DNA from: RGIG5612 sp045600845
Lineage (GTDB): Bacteria > Bacillota > Clostridia > Lachnospirales > Lachnospiraceae
Assembly (NCBI GenBank): GCA_045600845.1
Contig: JAZRYR010000036.1
Location: 1-39,838 of the forward strand
Direction: 5' to 3'
Length of the DNA stretch: 39,838 nt
Below the pieces are notes generated by a model. The model was given only the letters and a program-made list of their open reading frames with translations. It had not been told where the DNA came from and did not search any database. Position 1 is the first letter of the stretch; the number at the start of each line of letters is the position of its first letter. Positions 7,639 through 15,208 of this stretch are shown piece after piece. Position numbers and translations under genes: made by a program.

Positions 7639-9171
7639 ATGTATCAGATTAAGGAATATAGAGGACATATCCGTAACTGGAAAGAACTTTGTGGTGAACT
7701 GAATATAGATTTGTCATACGACAGAGAATCCAGAGAAAAAGAAATATTAACTGCTGCTTTTGAAAAGTGGGGAGACCGAATGGCAGACCATATTTATGGA
7801 ATGTTTGCTTTTGCACTGGAGGACGAAGAGACTGGTGATATTTTTGCATGCAGGGACCAGTTTGGTGCAAAACCTTTCTATTACTATGTTACGGAAGACG
7901 GACGGCTTTTATATGGCACTTTTATTCGTCAGATCATGAATCAGGATGGCTTTGTGAAAGAACTGAACGAAGAAATGCTCCAGATTTATATAACGCTTAC
8001 TTATGTTGCGGGAGAAGATACGTTCTTTAAGGGGGTAAAGAAGCTCTTACCGGGCCGTACCCTTTCCTTTAAAGATGGACAGCTGGAAATCAAACGCTAT
8101 TTCCGCCCGGAATTTCATCCGGACAACAGCAAGAGTCTGGAAGAATGGGCGGACGAAATCCATGACACGGTGACACATATTATGACCGAAGTGAAAGAAC
8201 CGGAAGAAATCGCAGAATCTTTCCTTTCCGGCGGAGTAGATTCTTCTTATGTGCTGGCGGTCAGCGATGCAAAAAATGCAGATACGGTTGGATATGATGA
8301 CGAGCGTTTTGATGAATCTCCTTTGGCCAAAGTTACGGCAGATTACCTGGGGGTAAATTTAAACCGTTGCAGAGTAACTCCAGAAGAGTATTTCAAAATA
8401 GTACCTTGGGTTATGGAAAATATGGAGCAGCCTTTAGGGGATGCTTCTGCCATTGCCTTTGCGTTAGGATGTAAGGCCACTGCGGCACATACAAAACTCT
8501 GTTATTCCGGAGAGGGATCCGATGAATTTTTTGGTGGTTACAATATGTACCGGAATGCGGAACGCTATGGAGAAAATCTAAAGACTTTCTATGTGGGTAA
8601 TACGAACATTATGAAAGAAGAAGAAAAGAAAGATCTTCTTAAGAATTATAAAGAGGGTTTGCTTCCAATCCATCTGGTAGAAGAAATCTATAAAGAGAAT
8701 GAGGGCGCTGATCCGTTAACGAAGATGCAGGACGTAGACATTCAGATCTGGCTGGAGGGCGATATTTATCTTAATGTGGATAAAATGAGCGAAGCGGCAG
8801 GCATGGAAATCCGGATGCCTCTTACCGATGTAAGGGTGTTTGATATCGCTTCCCGCATGCCATCGGAATACAAAGTAAATGCAGAACAGAATAAAGTTGC
8901 TTTTCGTACGGCGGCTACCAAGGTGATTCCGGAGGAAGTCGCTTTCCGGAAAAAGCTGGGCTTTGTGGTTCCAATCCGTCATTGGATGGCGGATTCTGCC
9001 TATAATAAGGACGTATACGAAAAACTTCATGGAGCAGATGCAGAGAAGTTCTTCCATAAGGAAGAAGTGGAAAAAATCTGGGACGAATATATCGGTGGAA
9101 ATTCCGACCTCTGGAGAAAAGTCTGGGTAATTTATACTTTTTTAGTATGGTATGACATTTATTTTAATTGA
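7639..9171 (+). CDS. Asparagine-synthetase-like ATP-pyrophosphatase lacking the glutaminase Cys1 segment
   Basis: A 510-residue AsnB-family protein. The ATP-binding loop SGGVDSS (197-203) and the GEGSDEFFGGY block show a working-looking synthetase domain that would adenylate a carboxylate and amidate it. The N-terminal Ntn domain is only partial: it starts near the middle of the usual domain (RNWKEL, then GMFAFAL, then CRDQFGAKPFYY) and lacks the Met-Cys-Gly start whose Cys is the glutamine-cleaving nucleophile. Start chosen at ATG 7639 because TAAGGAG lies 7 nt upstream; an in-frame ATG at 7621 would precede that site. It therefore probably uses free ammonia or another amine, as beta-lactam-synthetase-type relatives that lack Cys1 do. 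True product unknown. Confidence 0.8.
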   Translation: MYQIKEYRGHIRNWKELCGELNIDLSYDRESREKEILTAAFEKWGDRMADHIYGMFAFALEDEETGDIFACRDQFGAKPFYYYVTEDGRLLYGTFIRQIMNQDGFVKELNEEMLQIYITLTYVAGEDTFFKGVKKLLPGRTLSFKDGQLEIKRYFRPEFHPDNSKSLEEWADEIHDTVTHIMTEVKEPEEIAESFLSGGVDSSYVLAVSDAKNADTVGYDDERFDESPLAKVTADYLGVNLNRCRVTPEEYFKIVPWVMENMEQPLGDASAIAFALGCKATAAHTKLCYSGEGSDEFFGGYNMYRNAERYGENLKTFYVGNTNIMKEEEKKDLLKNYKEGLLPIHLVEEIYKENEGADPLTKMQDVDIQIWLEGDIYLNVDKMSEAAGMEIRMPLTDVRVFDIASRMPSEYKVNAEQNKVAFRTAATKVIPEEVAFRKKLGFVVPIRHWMADSAYNKDVYEKLHGADAEKFFHKEEVEKIWDEYIGGNSDLWRKVWVIYTFLVWYDIYFN

Positions 9172-9199
9172 TGACTCCGGACAGGACGATTGACCAAAG

Positions 9200-9228
9200 T
9201 TGTTTTTTTGAAAAGAATATATTATAAT
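9200..9228 (+). promoter_or_regulatory. Promoter of the small lipoprotein cluster
   Basis: TTGTTT (9200-9205), 17-nt spacer, TATAAT (9223-9228), followed 35 nt later by the first lipoprotein ATG with a GAGGAGT ribosome site. Confidence 0.7.
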
Positions 9229-9262
9229 TTTACAGTTATCAATAATAGTAGAGGAGTACTAG

Positions 9263-9652
9263 ATGAAAAAACTTATAGCAATAACTCTGGTGTGCATGCT
9301 GAGCCTGGCTTGTCTTTGCGGATGCGGGGATAAGAAAACCGAAGGCAGTGGCACGGTGGAACCTGTGGAATCCGAACAGAAAGTTTCTCTTGATTCTGCT
9401 TTAGTAGGAACCTGGAATGAGTACGGAATTCCAGAAGAACAGCAATTGGGTGATTATTGGACCTTTAATAGCGACGGCTCCGGAAAATGGGGACTTATGG
9501 ATGTAGAATTCACCTACACCTCCGGAAATGGAAACCTGGTAATCGATTGTGATGAAGGATGGGGTGAGTATAAGTACACTTATTCCATCAGTGGCGATAT
9601 ATTAACATTAACGGAAGAAGGCAGCAGTGCTAACCAATACCAAAAACAGTAA
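9263..9652 (+). CDS. Small GTW-domain lipoprotein 1
   Basis: A 129-residue lipoprotein: signal with lipobox-like LCGC, a Lys/Glu-rich linker, then a compact beta-rich domain beginning LVGTWNEYG and ending YTYSISGDILTLTEEG. This pattern (GTW, a FNxDGxG turn, then SISGDxLTLT) resembles small lipocalin-like/DUF5640-type domains common in Clostridia; function unknown. It is the first of three paralogues in a row and shares the promoter at 9200. GAGGAGT precedes its ATG. Its last 26 bases overlap the start of the next gene. Confidence 0.75.
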   Translation: MKKLIAITLVCMLSLACLCGCGDKKTEGSGTVEPVESEQKVSLDSALVGTWNEYGIPEEQQLGDYWTFNSDGSGKWGLMDVEFTYTSGNGNLVIDCDEGWGEYKYTYSISGDILTLTEEGSSANQYQKQ

Positions 9653-10067
9653 AAATATTAAAAAAATATCAACATTTGTTTGTGCTCTTCTTTTTAGCCT
9701 GGGGCTTACTGCTTGTGGAGAAAAAGGTCCTACAGAAAATGCCGTTCTGGATGAAAATCTGTTTGGCACGTGGAACCAGATTACGGAGGATGGAACCCCT
9801 TCTTTGGAAGATCTGGGAATACCTTCCGGATATGTTTTTGAGGAAGATGGCAAAGGAACCGATCTGTTCTGGGATGTTACATTTAAGTATGTAACCGAAG
9901 ATGGCGTTATCTATATTGATTATGATGATGTTACTTGTGATGATACTTCCTATAATTATTATATTGAGGGCGATATCATTCAGATGACAAGAACGGCGGA
10001 GGATGCTCTTACAATGTTCTACCAGAAAGAAGTGGTAGAGGTGCCCGAAGAAACAGAATCGAAATAG
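9627..10067 (+). CDS. Small GTW-domain lipoprotein 2, GTG start inside the previous gene
   Basis: A 146-residue paralogue: basic N-terminus, hydrophobic core and lipobox LTAC, followed by LFGTWNQI, a FEEDGKGTDLFWDVTFKY block and a final YYIEGDIIQMTRTAED. The only start giving the complete signal peptide is GTG 9627, which lies inside gene 1 in another frame behind a GAAGAAGG site within the coding sequence of gene 1. This suggests translational coupling. The tail EVPEETESK is acidic. Function unknown. Confidence 0.72.
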   Translation: MLTNTKNSKNIKKISTFVCALLFSLGLTACGEKGPTENAVLDENLFGTWNQITEDGTPSLEDLGIPSGYVFEEDGKGTDLFWDVTFKYVTEDGVIYIDYDDVTCDDTSYNYYIEGDIIQMTRTAEDALTMFYQKEVVEVPEETESK

Positions 10068-10096
10068 CTTCAGCTTTTGACCTGAAAGGAAATTGA

Positions 10097-10468
10097 ATGA
10101 AAAAGATATTACTTATAATTCTTTGTGCAGTTCTTTGCATTTCATGTTTTGCAGCTTGTGGAAAGAAAAAAGAAGAAGAAGTGGAAACCATTCCAAACGA
10201 TCCGGAAATCGTTGGAACATGGAAAGAATCTTATTGGGATTCCGGTTATACCTTTAACGAGGATGGAACCGGAATGGATGTTTTCTGGGAAGAAGATTTT
10301 ACTTATACAGCAATAGATGGAGAATTGTATATAACCTTTACCTCCGGCTTGTATAAAGATAAAAAGTTCACCTATACGATTTCAGGAAACACGTTGACTT
10401 TAACGAAGGTTGTTACTGATCCGCAAACGGAATCAGAAGGAACATGGGATTATACCAAAGTTGAATAA
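10097..10468 (+). CDS. Small GTW-domain lipoprotein 3
   Basis: A 123-residue paralogue with signal and lipobox FAAC, a charged linker (KKKEEEVE), then IVGTWKESYW, FNEDGTGMDVFWEEDFTY and YTISGNTLTLTKV. It is closest to copy 2 in the FxEDGxGxDxFW block, suggesting the last two copies duplicated more recently. AGGAAATT upstream serves as ribosome site. mscL follows after 25 bp, so it may be in the same transcript. Confidence 0.75.
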   Translation: MKKILLIILCAVLCISCFAACGKKKEEEVETIPNDPEIVGTWKESYWDSGYTFNEDGTGMDVFWEEDFTYTAIDGELYITFTSGLYKDKKFTYTISGNTLTLTKVVTDPQTESEGTWDYTKVE

Positions 10469-10493
10469 ATAATAGAAAAAAGGAAGAAAAGAA

Positions 10494-10931
10494 ATGAAAA
10501 AGTTTTTTGGCGAATTTAAAGAATTCATCAGCAAAGGAAATGTAATGGATATGGCAGTTGGCGTTATCGTCGGCGGCGCATTTTCCGCAATTGTATCATC
10601 CTTGACGGACGACATTATCAATCCTTTGATTGGTACAATTTTCAAAATGGATTTTTCCGAATTAGTAGCAAACATTAATGGTGCAGAATTACGTTATGGT
10701 GCTTTTATCATGGCCATCATCAACTTCATCATTATTGCATTTGTACTGTTTCTGGTTGTGAAAGGCTTCAATAGTATAAGAAAAGCAGGGGAAAACATGA
10801 AAAAGAAAAAACCGGAAACACCGGCAGCTCCTACAACTAAGATCTGTCCGTTCTGCAAGAGCGAGATTGCAATCGATGCTACACGTTGTCCTCATTGTAC
10901 CAGCGAACAACCGGAAGAAAAAGCTGAATAA
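10494..10931 (+). CDS. mscL: Large-conductance mechanosensitive channel with C-terminal zinc ribbon
   Basis: A 145-residue MscL. The N-terminal amphipathic helix and first membrane helix (FKEFISKGNVMDMAVGVIVG, then AFSAIVSSLTDDIINPLIG) and the second helix (about 70-92) are typical; the protein opens a pore on hypoosmotic shock. After a Lys/Pro linker there is an added cytoplasmic zinc ribbon with CPFC (118-121) and CPHC (132-135), in place of the usual plain C-terminal helix bundle. AGGAAG upstream gives the ribosome site. Its position after three lipoproteins suggests an envelope-stress cluster (inference). Confidence 0.93.
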   Translation: MKKFFGEFKEFISKGNVMDMAVGVIVGGAFSAIVSSLTDDIINPLIGTIFKMDFSELVANINGAELRYGAFIMAIINFIIIAFVLFLVVKGFNSIRKAGENMKKKKPETPAAPTTKICPFCKSEIAIDATRCPHCTSEQPEEKAE

Positions 10932-10969
10932 TTTTTGCTGAAAAACACAAAGAATACATAAAACAAGAC

Positions 10970-10998
10970 TTTACACGTTGCGAAAAATTTGCTAAAAT
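10970..10998 (+). promoter_or_regulatory. Promoter of the G5-M23 peptidase gene
   Basis: TTTACA (10970-10975), 17-nt spacer, TAAAAT (10993-10998). The spacer coincides with the left arm of a large inverted repeat. Confidence 0.68.
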
Positions 10999-11048
10999 AT
11001 TACGTAATTATTACAAAATAATTACAAATGCAAATCTTTGCAACGTGT
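10973..11048 (+). repeat. Nested inverted repeats around the peptidase promoter
   Basis: Outer arms 10973-10992 and 11030-11048 (ACACGTTGC...AAATTTGC against GCAAAT...GCAACGTGT) match over about 18 positions. Inside, GTAATTATT (11004-11012) and AATAATTAC (11017-11025) form a perfect 9-bp repeat. The right arm is followed by TTTTT-like sequence, so mscL read-through may end here. Confidence 0.7.
10999..11026 (-). promoter_or_regulatory. WalR (YycF)-like binding site
   Basis: On the minus strand TGTAATTATTTTGTAAT (11026 to 11010) fits the WalR consensus TGTWAH-N5-TGTWAH exactly. A third half-site, ATTACG on the plus strand at 10999-11004, keeps the same 11-bp phase. It lies just downstream of the -10 box, a position that would favour repression. 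Confidence 0.5.
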
Positions 11049-11079
11049 TTTTGCGTGAAGAATTAATTTTTGGTGGCAT

Positions 11080-12462
11080 ATGAAGAAAATCACGAAGTAT
11101 CACAAAAGAGTAAAACTGACTTTTGCTGTTTCAGCATTTCTTTGCTGTCTTCTTATGCTGTTTTTATTTAACTCTGTTGGGAGCTTTGCATCTCAGGCAA
11201 ATTACTATGTTGTGAGAATTGATGGAGTTATTGTTGGTGCGAGCAATAGTAAGGACGCTGCGGAGACTGCTTTATTCGATGCCAGAAAAAGACTGAGCAA
11301 AGAAGCAGATTCCATTGTTTATCTGGATTCTAAATTTACCATTGAACCGGAAAGAAAAGCATTTGGAAGGACGGATAAACCGGAAGAACTTTCTGACACA
11401 ATCTATGAACGGTTAAAAGAGTACACTGATCTGAACTATGTTCAAGGAATTCGTCTGGCAGCAGGAGATTATTCCATAACGGCGAATGATGCCCTGACGG
11501 CTACGATGATCCTTCGTGCCTTAGAAGCGCAATATGATAAAGAGAATGAGTATACGGTAAATCTGATTTCTAAACAGAAGGATGATTATACCGAATTAAC
11601 TTATGAGATGGTGAATTCTTCTCAAATGGAAGAGCGTATCGCGGAGTTGATGGAACAGGAAGGTCTGCCAAAGACTGCTGCGGATGCGTTGCTTCACACA
11701 ATAAAAAAGATTTCTTTTGTTGATTCCCTGCAGATCAGCCAGGTTTACACGGATAAAAGTATTGTATTCTCCGGAGATGCTGCCGTAGAGAAAGCATTGA
11801 AAGAGGGTAGCGCCATCGGTGTATGTACTACAACGTTGGAGAATTATGATGAAGAGTATAATCTGCCGATTCAATATATTGAAGATGCGGGAATGTACGA
11901 AGGACAGTCTGTCGTAGAATATGAAGGTACTTCCGGAAGCAGAAATGTAACTGCCTATATTTCCTATGTGAATGGATCGGAAAAAGGAAGAAGTATTATT
12001 CAGCAGACGGTTTATTCCGAACCGACGGCTGCAATTATACGGACCGGCGTCCTTCCAAGTCCAGAGTTTGTTGTTCCTATGGACAATTGTTTTATTTCGT
12101 CTGGGTTTGGTTATCGCTGGGGTTCCTTACATTCCGGTAATGATTATGCTTGCAGCTATGGAGAACCAATCTATGCCAGTGCGCCGGGTTATGTGGAAGC
12201 CGTTGTTCATAGCGATGAGGGATATGGAAATCATGTTTTAATCCGTCATGATGATCATCTGGTAACCAGATATGCCCATATGAGTGAAACCGCTTGCGAA
12301 GTGGGACAATATGTTCAACGTTTTGAAGTTATCGGTTATGCCGGTTCTACGGGAAACTCTACCGGAAACCACTGTCACTTTGAAATAATTCAGGATGGAG
12401 TACCAATTGATCCTTTCGTTTATCTGGAAGGAGAAGGTCAGGATTATTATCCGGATGAGTGA
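11080..12462 (+). CDS. Exported G5-domain M23 peptidoglycan endopeptidase
   Basis: A 460-residue exported protein: N-terminal signal/anchor helix (about 11-38), a long helical region (about 55-240), a G5 domain (about 247-325, with the DAGMYEGQSVVEY pattern) and a C-terminal LytM/M23 domain (about 330-445). Zinc ligands are visible: His351 and Asp355 in HSGND, His400 and His433 in the HCHFE block. It should cut peptide cross-bridges in peptidoglycan outside the cell, the G5 domain binding the wall. The ATG at 11080 is weakly served by TTGGTGG. A WalR-like site and nested palindromes precede it, in keeping with cell-wall-linked control; murA follows. Confidence 0.9.
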   Translation: MKKITKYHKRVKLTFAVSAFLCCLLMLFLFNSVGSFASQANYYVVRIDGVIVGASNSKDAAETALFDARKRLSKEADSIVYLDSKFTIEPERKAFGRTDKPEELSDTIYERLKEYTDLNYVQGIRLAAGDYSITANDALTATMILRALEAQYDKENEYTVNLISKQKDDYTELTYEMVNSSQMEERIAELMEQEGLPKTAADALLHTIKKISFVDSLQISQVYTDKSIVFSGDAAVEKALKEGSAIGVCTTTLENYDEEYNLPIQYIEDAGMYEGQSVVEYEGTSGSRNVTAYISYVNGSEKGRSIIQQTVYSEPTAAIIRTGVLPSPEFVVPMDNCFISSGFGYRWGSLHSGNDYACSYGEPIYASAPGYVEAVVHSDEGYGNHVLIRHDDHLVTRYAHMSETACEVGQYVQRFEVIGYAGSTGNSTGNHCHFEIIQDGVPIDPFVYLEGEGQDYYPDE

Positions 12463-12518
12463 TGAAAAACGCTGGGGAGAAACGATTCCATTTCCTGGTT
12501 CTGCACCTTATCAAAAAC

Positions 12519-12547
12519 TTTACAATCCTTTCCTTTATAGGTATAAT
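12519..12547 (+). promoter_or_regulatory. Promoter upstream of murA
   Basis: TTTACA (12519-12524), exact 17-nt spacer, TATAAT (12542-12547). The expected start, near 12554, is within the left arm of the next hairpin. Confidence 0.72.
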
Positions 12548-12550
12548 AAG

Positions 12551-12580
12551 AGTTCGAGTTAGGTCTAACTCGGACTTTTT
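12551..12580 (+). terminator. 12-bp hairpin with T run, at the predicted start of the murA transcript
   Basis: AGTTCGAGTTAG and CTAACTCGGACT pair over 12 bp (one wobble) around a 2-nt gap, followed by TTTTT. By form it is an intrinsic terminator for the peptidase gene upstream; by position it also forms the first bases of the murA mRNA. Confidence 0.65.
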
Positions 12581-12621
12581 GCTGTCCGGGTTTATGGGGA
12601 ATTTGTTTTTAGGCGGAAACG

Positions 12622-13908
12622 ATGGAACGATATATTGTAAATGGAGGCTCTCCTTTAAATGGAGAAGTTGAAATATATGGAGCAAAAAATGCAGCCCTGG
12701 CCTTGATTCCGGCTGCAATTCTTACGGAGGAACCGGTTGTAATCAATAACCTTCCCGACGTAAGTGATATTAATGTTCTTTTGGATGCAATCCGTCAGAT
12801 CGGCGCAGAAGTTGAGAGAATCGACCCTCATAAGGTCCGTATTACCGGGGCTACGGTAAACTCGCATCAGCTGAATTATGATTATATCAGTAAAATCCGG
12901 GCTTCTTACTATCTCCTGGGAGCTTTGTTAGGCCGTTTCCATGATGCGGAAGTTGCCATGCCGGGAGGATGTGAGATCGGAGCCCGACCGATAGACCAGC
13001 ATATTAAAGGATTTAAGGCTTTAGGCGCAAAGGTCCAGATTACGAATCGGCAGATAAATGCGACGGCGGAGGAACTGAAAGGAAGTCATATTTATTTTGA
13101 TATGGTAACCGTAGGTGCCACTATCAATGTAATGCTGGCCGCTGTTCTGGCAAAAGGAAATACGATTATTGAAAACCCTGCAAAGGAGCCACATGTTGTA
13201 GATCTTGCGAATATGTTGAACTCCATGGGAGCCAATATCCGTGGAGCAGGAACGGATGTCATCCGTATCCGCGGTGTGGAAAGACTCCATAAGACCGAAT
13301 ATACCGTTATTCCGGATCAGATTGAGGCAGGAACGTTTATGCTAGCCGCAGCCATCACGAAAGGGAATGTTACGGTAACAAATGTAATTCCAAAACATTT
13401 GGAATCGATTACATCCAAACTGATTGATATTGGATGCGAAGTAGAAGAGTATGACGAAGCTGTTTTTGTAAAATGTGGTGAAAAACTGTTACCAACCCAT
13501 GTGAAAACGCTCCCTTATCCGGGATATCCAACGGATATGCAACCTCAGATTGCAGTTGCGCTGGCTTTAGCTTCCGGAATCTCCACGGTAACGGAAAGCA
13601 TTTTCGAAAACCGGTTTTTATATGTTCGGGAACTGGGAAAAATGGGTGCCCGTATTAAAGTTGAAAATAACAATACTGCCATTATTACCGGCGTTAAAAA
13701 ATTAACCGGAGCTCACATCAATGCTCCCGATTTACGGGCCGGCGCGGCTTTAGTTCTGGCAGCCTTATCTGCAGAGGGAACTTCTGTGATAGATGGCATT
13801 GAATATATACAGCGTGGATATGAATGCTTTGACGAAAAACTTAAGGCTTTAGGCGCTGATATTACGAAAATGGAAATAGAAGACGAAGACAACGAAAATA
13901 TAGAGTAG
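12622..13908 (+). CDS. murA: UDP-N-acetylglucosamine 1-carboxyvinyltransferase
   Basis: A 428-residue MurA, of normal length, catalysing the first committed step of peptidoglycan synthesis: enolpyruvyl transfer from phosphoenolpyruvate to UDP-GlcNAc in the cytoplasm. Substrate residues Lys22-Asn23 (YGAKNAAL) and the loop Cys117 in MPGGCEIGARP are present, the Cys implying fosfomycin sensitivity of this copy. The terminal acidic tail (EDEDNENIE) is extra. GGCGGAA precedes the ATG. It stands between a wall peptidase and metK; 49 bases separate it from the metK ATG, so the two are probably cotranscribed. Confidence 0.96.
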   Translation: MERYIVNGGSPLNGEVEIYGAKNAALALIPAAILTEEPVVINNLPDVSDINVLLDAIRQIGAEVERIDPHKVRITGATVNSHQLNYDYISKIRASYYLLGALLGRFHDAEVAMPGGCEIGARPIDQHIKGFKALGAKVQITNRQINATAEELKGSHIYFDMVTVGATINVMLAAVLAKGNTIIENPAKEPHVVDLANMLNSMGANIRGAGTDVIRIRGVERLHKTEYTVIPDQIEAGTFMLAAAITKGNVTVTNVIPKHLESITSKLIDIGCEVEEYDEAVFVKCGEKLLPTHVKTLPYPGYPTDMQPQIAVALALASGISTVTESIFENRFLYVRELGKMGARIKVENNNTAIITGVKKLTGAHINAPDLRAGAALVLAALSAEGTSVIDGIEYIQRGYECFDEKLKALGADITKMEIEDEDNENIE

Positions 13909-13957
13909 GTTAGACTTTCAATCCGCTTTGTGCGGACAGAATATAGTAGGAGAACAT

Positions 13958-15124
13958 ATGGAAAAAAGATTATTTACATCAGAGTCCGTAACGGAGGGAC
14001 ATCCGGATAAAATCTGCGATCAGGTCAGTGATGCAGTCCTGGATGAAATATTAAAACAGGATCCTTTTGCAAGAGTTGCTTGCGAAACTTGTGTTACAAC
14101 AAATTTCGTACTGGTAATGGGAGAAGTAACGACTACGGCAGTGGTGGATTATGAGAAAGTAGTAAGAGATACCGTAAGAGAAATCGGATATACCGACGAA
14201 TCTATCGGCTTTGATGCGGATACCTGTGAAGTGATTATCCGCCTGGATAAACAATCCCCGGATATTGCCATGGGCGTTAATAAGGCTCTTGAAACAAGAG
14301 ACGAGGCACATGAAGACAATGAAAACAATGGTGCCGGCGATCAGGGAATGATGTTTGGCTATGCGACCAATGAGTCCGATGATTTTATGCCATTTGCAAT
14401 CAGTCTGGCGCATAAGATTACGAAGAAACTTGCCACCTTAAGAAAAGAAGGCACCCTTCCATATTTACGACCTGATGGAAAAGCTCAGGTTACGGTAGAG
14501 TATGATGAAAACGGAAATCCGTTCCGTGTAGAGGCTGTTGTATGTTCTACCCAGCATACACCAGAGGTTACCCAGGAACAGCTTCGCAAAGACATTAAAG
14601 AAAAATTAATTGATATAGTTATTCCAGCGGAGATGGTGGACGAAAATACGAAGTATTACATCAATCCGACAGGCCAGTTTATTGTAGGCGGACCGAATGG
14701 AGACTCCGGTCTTACCGGGCGTAAGATTATCGTGGATACTTACGGCGGATATGGAAGACACGGTGGCGGTGCATTCAGCGGAAAAGACTGTACAAAGGTT
14801 GACCGGAGTGCTGCTTACGCAGCACGCTATGTAGCCAAGAATCTGGTTGCAGCAGGTCTGGCAGATAAGTGCGAAATCCAGCTGTCTTATGCGATTGGAG
14901 TTGCAGAACCTACTTCCATTATGGTAGATACCTTCGGAACAGGAAAAGTTTCGGATGAAGAACTGATCGAAATCATCCGGAACAACTACGACTTAAGACC
15001 ATCCGGCATTATTAAGATGCTGGATTTAAGAAGACCTATATACAAACAGACCGCAGCCTATGGCGCTTTTGGAAGAAACGACCTGAACCTTCCTTGGGAA
15101 GAACTTGATTCAATTATCGTATGA
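13958..15124 (+). CDS. metK: S-adenosylmethionine synthetase
   Basis: A 388-residue MetK making SAM from methionine and ATP. Signatures: GHPDK (14-18), GAGDQGMMFGYA and GGGAFSGKD. I chose ATG 13958 rather than an in-frame ATG ten codons upstream because AGGAGAA lies directly before it and homologues begin near here. A small TCCGC/GCGGA hairpin lies upstream, but no SAM riboswitch is visible in the 49-bp gap after murA. proS follows behind a structured leader. Confidence 0.96.
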   Translation: MEKRLFTSESVTEGHPDKICDQVSDAVLDEILKQDPFARVACETCVTTNFVLVMGEVTTTAVVDYEKVVRDTVREIGYTDESIGFDADTCEVIIRLDKQSPDIAMGVNKALETRDEAHEDNENNGAGDQGMMFGYATNESDDFMPFAISLAHKITKKLATLRKEGTLPYLRPDGKAQVTVEYDENGNPFRVEAVVCSTQHTPEVTQEQLRKDIKEKLIDIVIPAEMVDENTKYYINPTGQFIVGGPNGDSGLTGRKIIVDTYGGYGRHGGGAFSGKDCTKVDRSAAYAARYVAKNLVAAGLADKCEIQLSYAIGVAEPTSIMVDTFGTGKVSDEELIEIIRNNYDLRPSGIIKMLDLRRPIYKQTAAYGAFGRNDLNLPWEELDSIIV

Positions 15125-15136
15125 CGAAGAGGAAAC

Positions 15137-15193
15137 GTTCCGAGAATCGGAACAGGCATCAGGACGACCTCAGCTTTGCTGACACCTCATGCC
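15137..15193 (+). promoter_or_regulatory. Two stacked hairpins in the proS leader
   Basis: Hairpin 1: GTTCCGA, GAA loop, TCGGAAC (15137-15153). Hairpin 2: GGCAT...ATGCC at 15155-15193, continuing through AGG/CCT to an inner TCAGC-TTT-GCTGA stem. They end immediately before the AGAAAGGA ribosome site. No T run, so not a terminator; no T-box landmarks. Confidence 0.55.
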
Positions 15194-15208
15194 AGAAAGG
15201 ACTAGATT

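Noticed and set aside
13909..13957. SAM riboswitch before metK
   Set aside because: Only 49 bp separate murA and metK and just one small 5-bp hairpin is present, too little for any S-box class.
15125..15208. T-box leader for proS
   Set aside because: Too short and lacks a specifier loop, the T-box sequence and a terminator with a T run.
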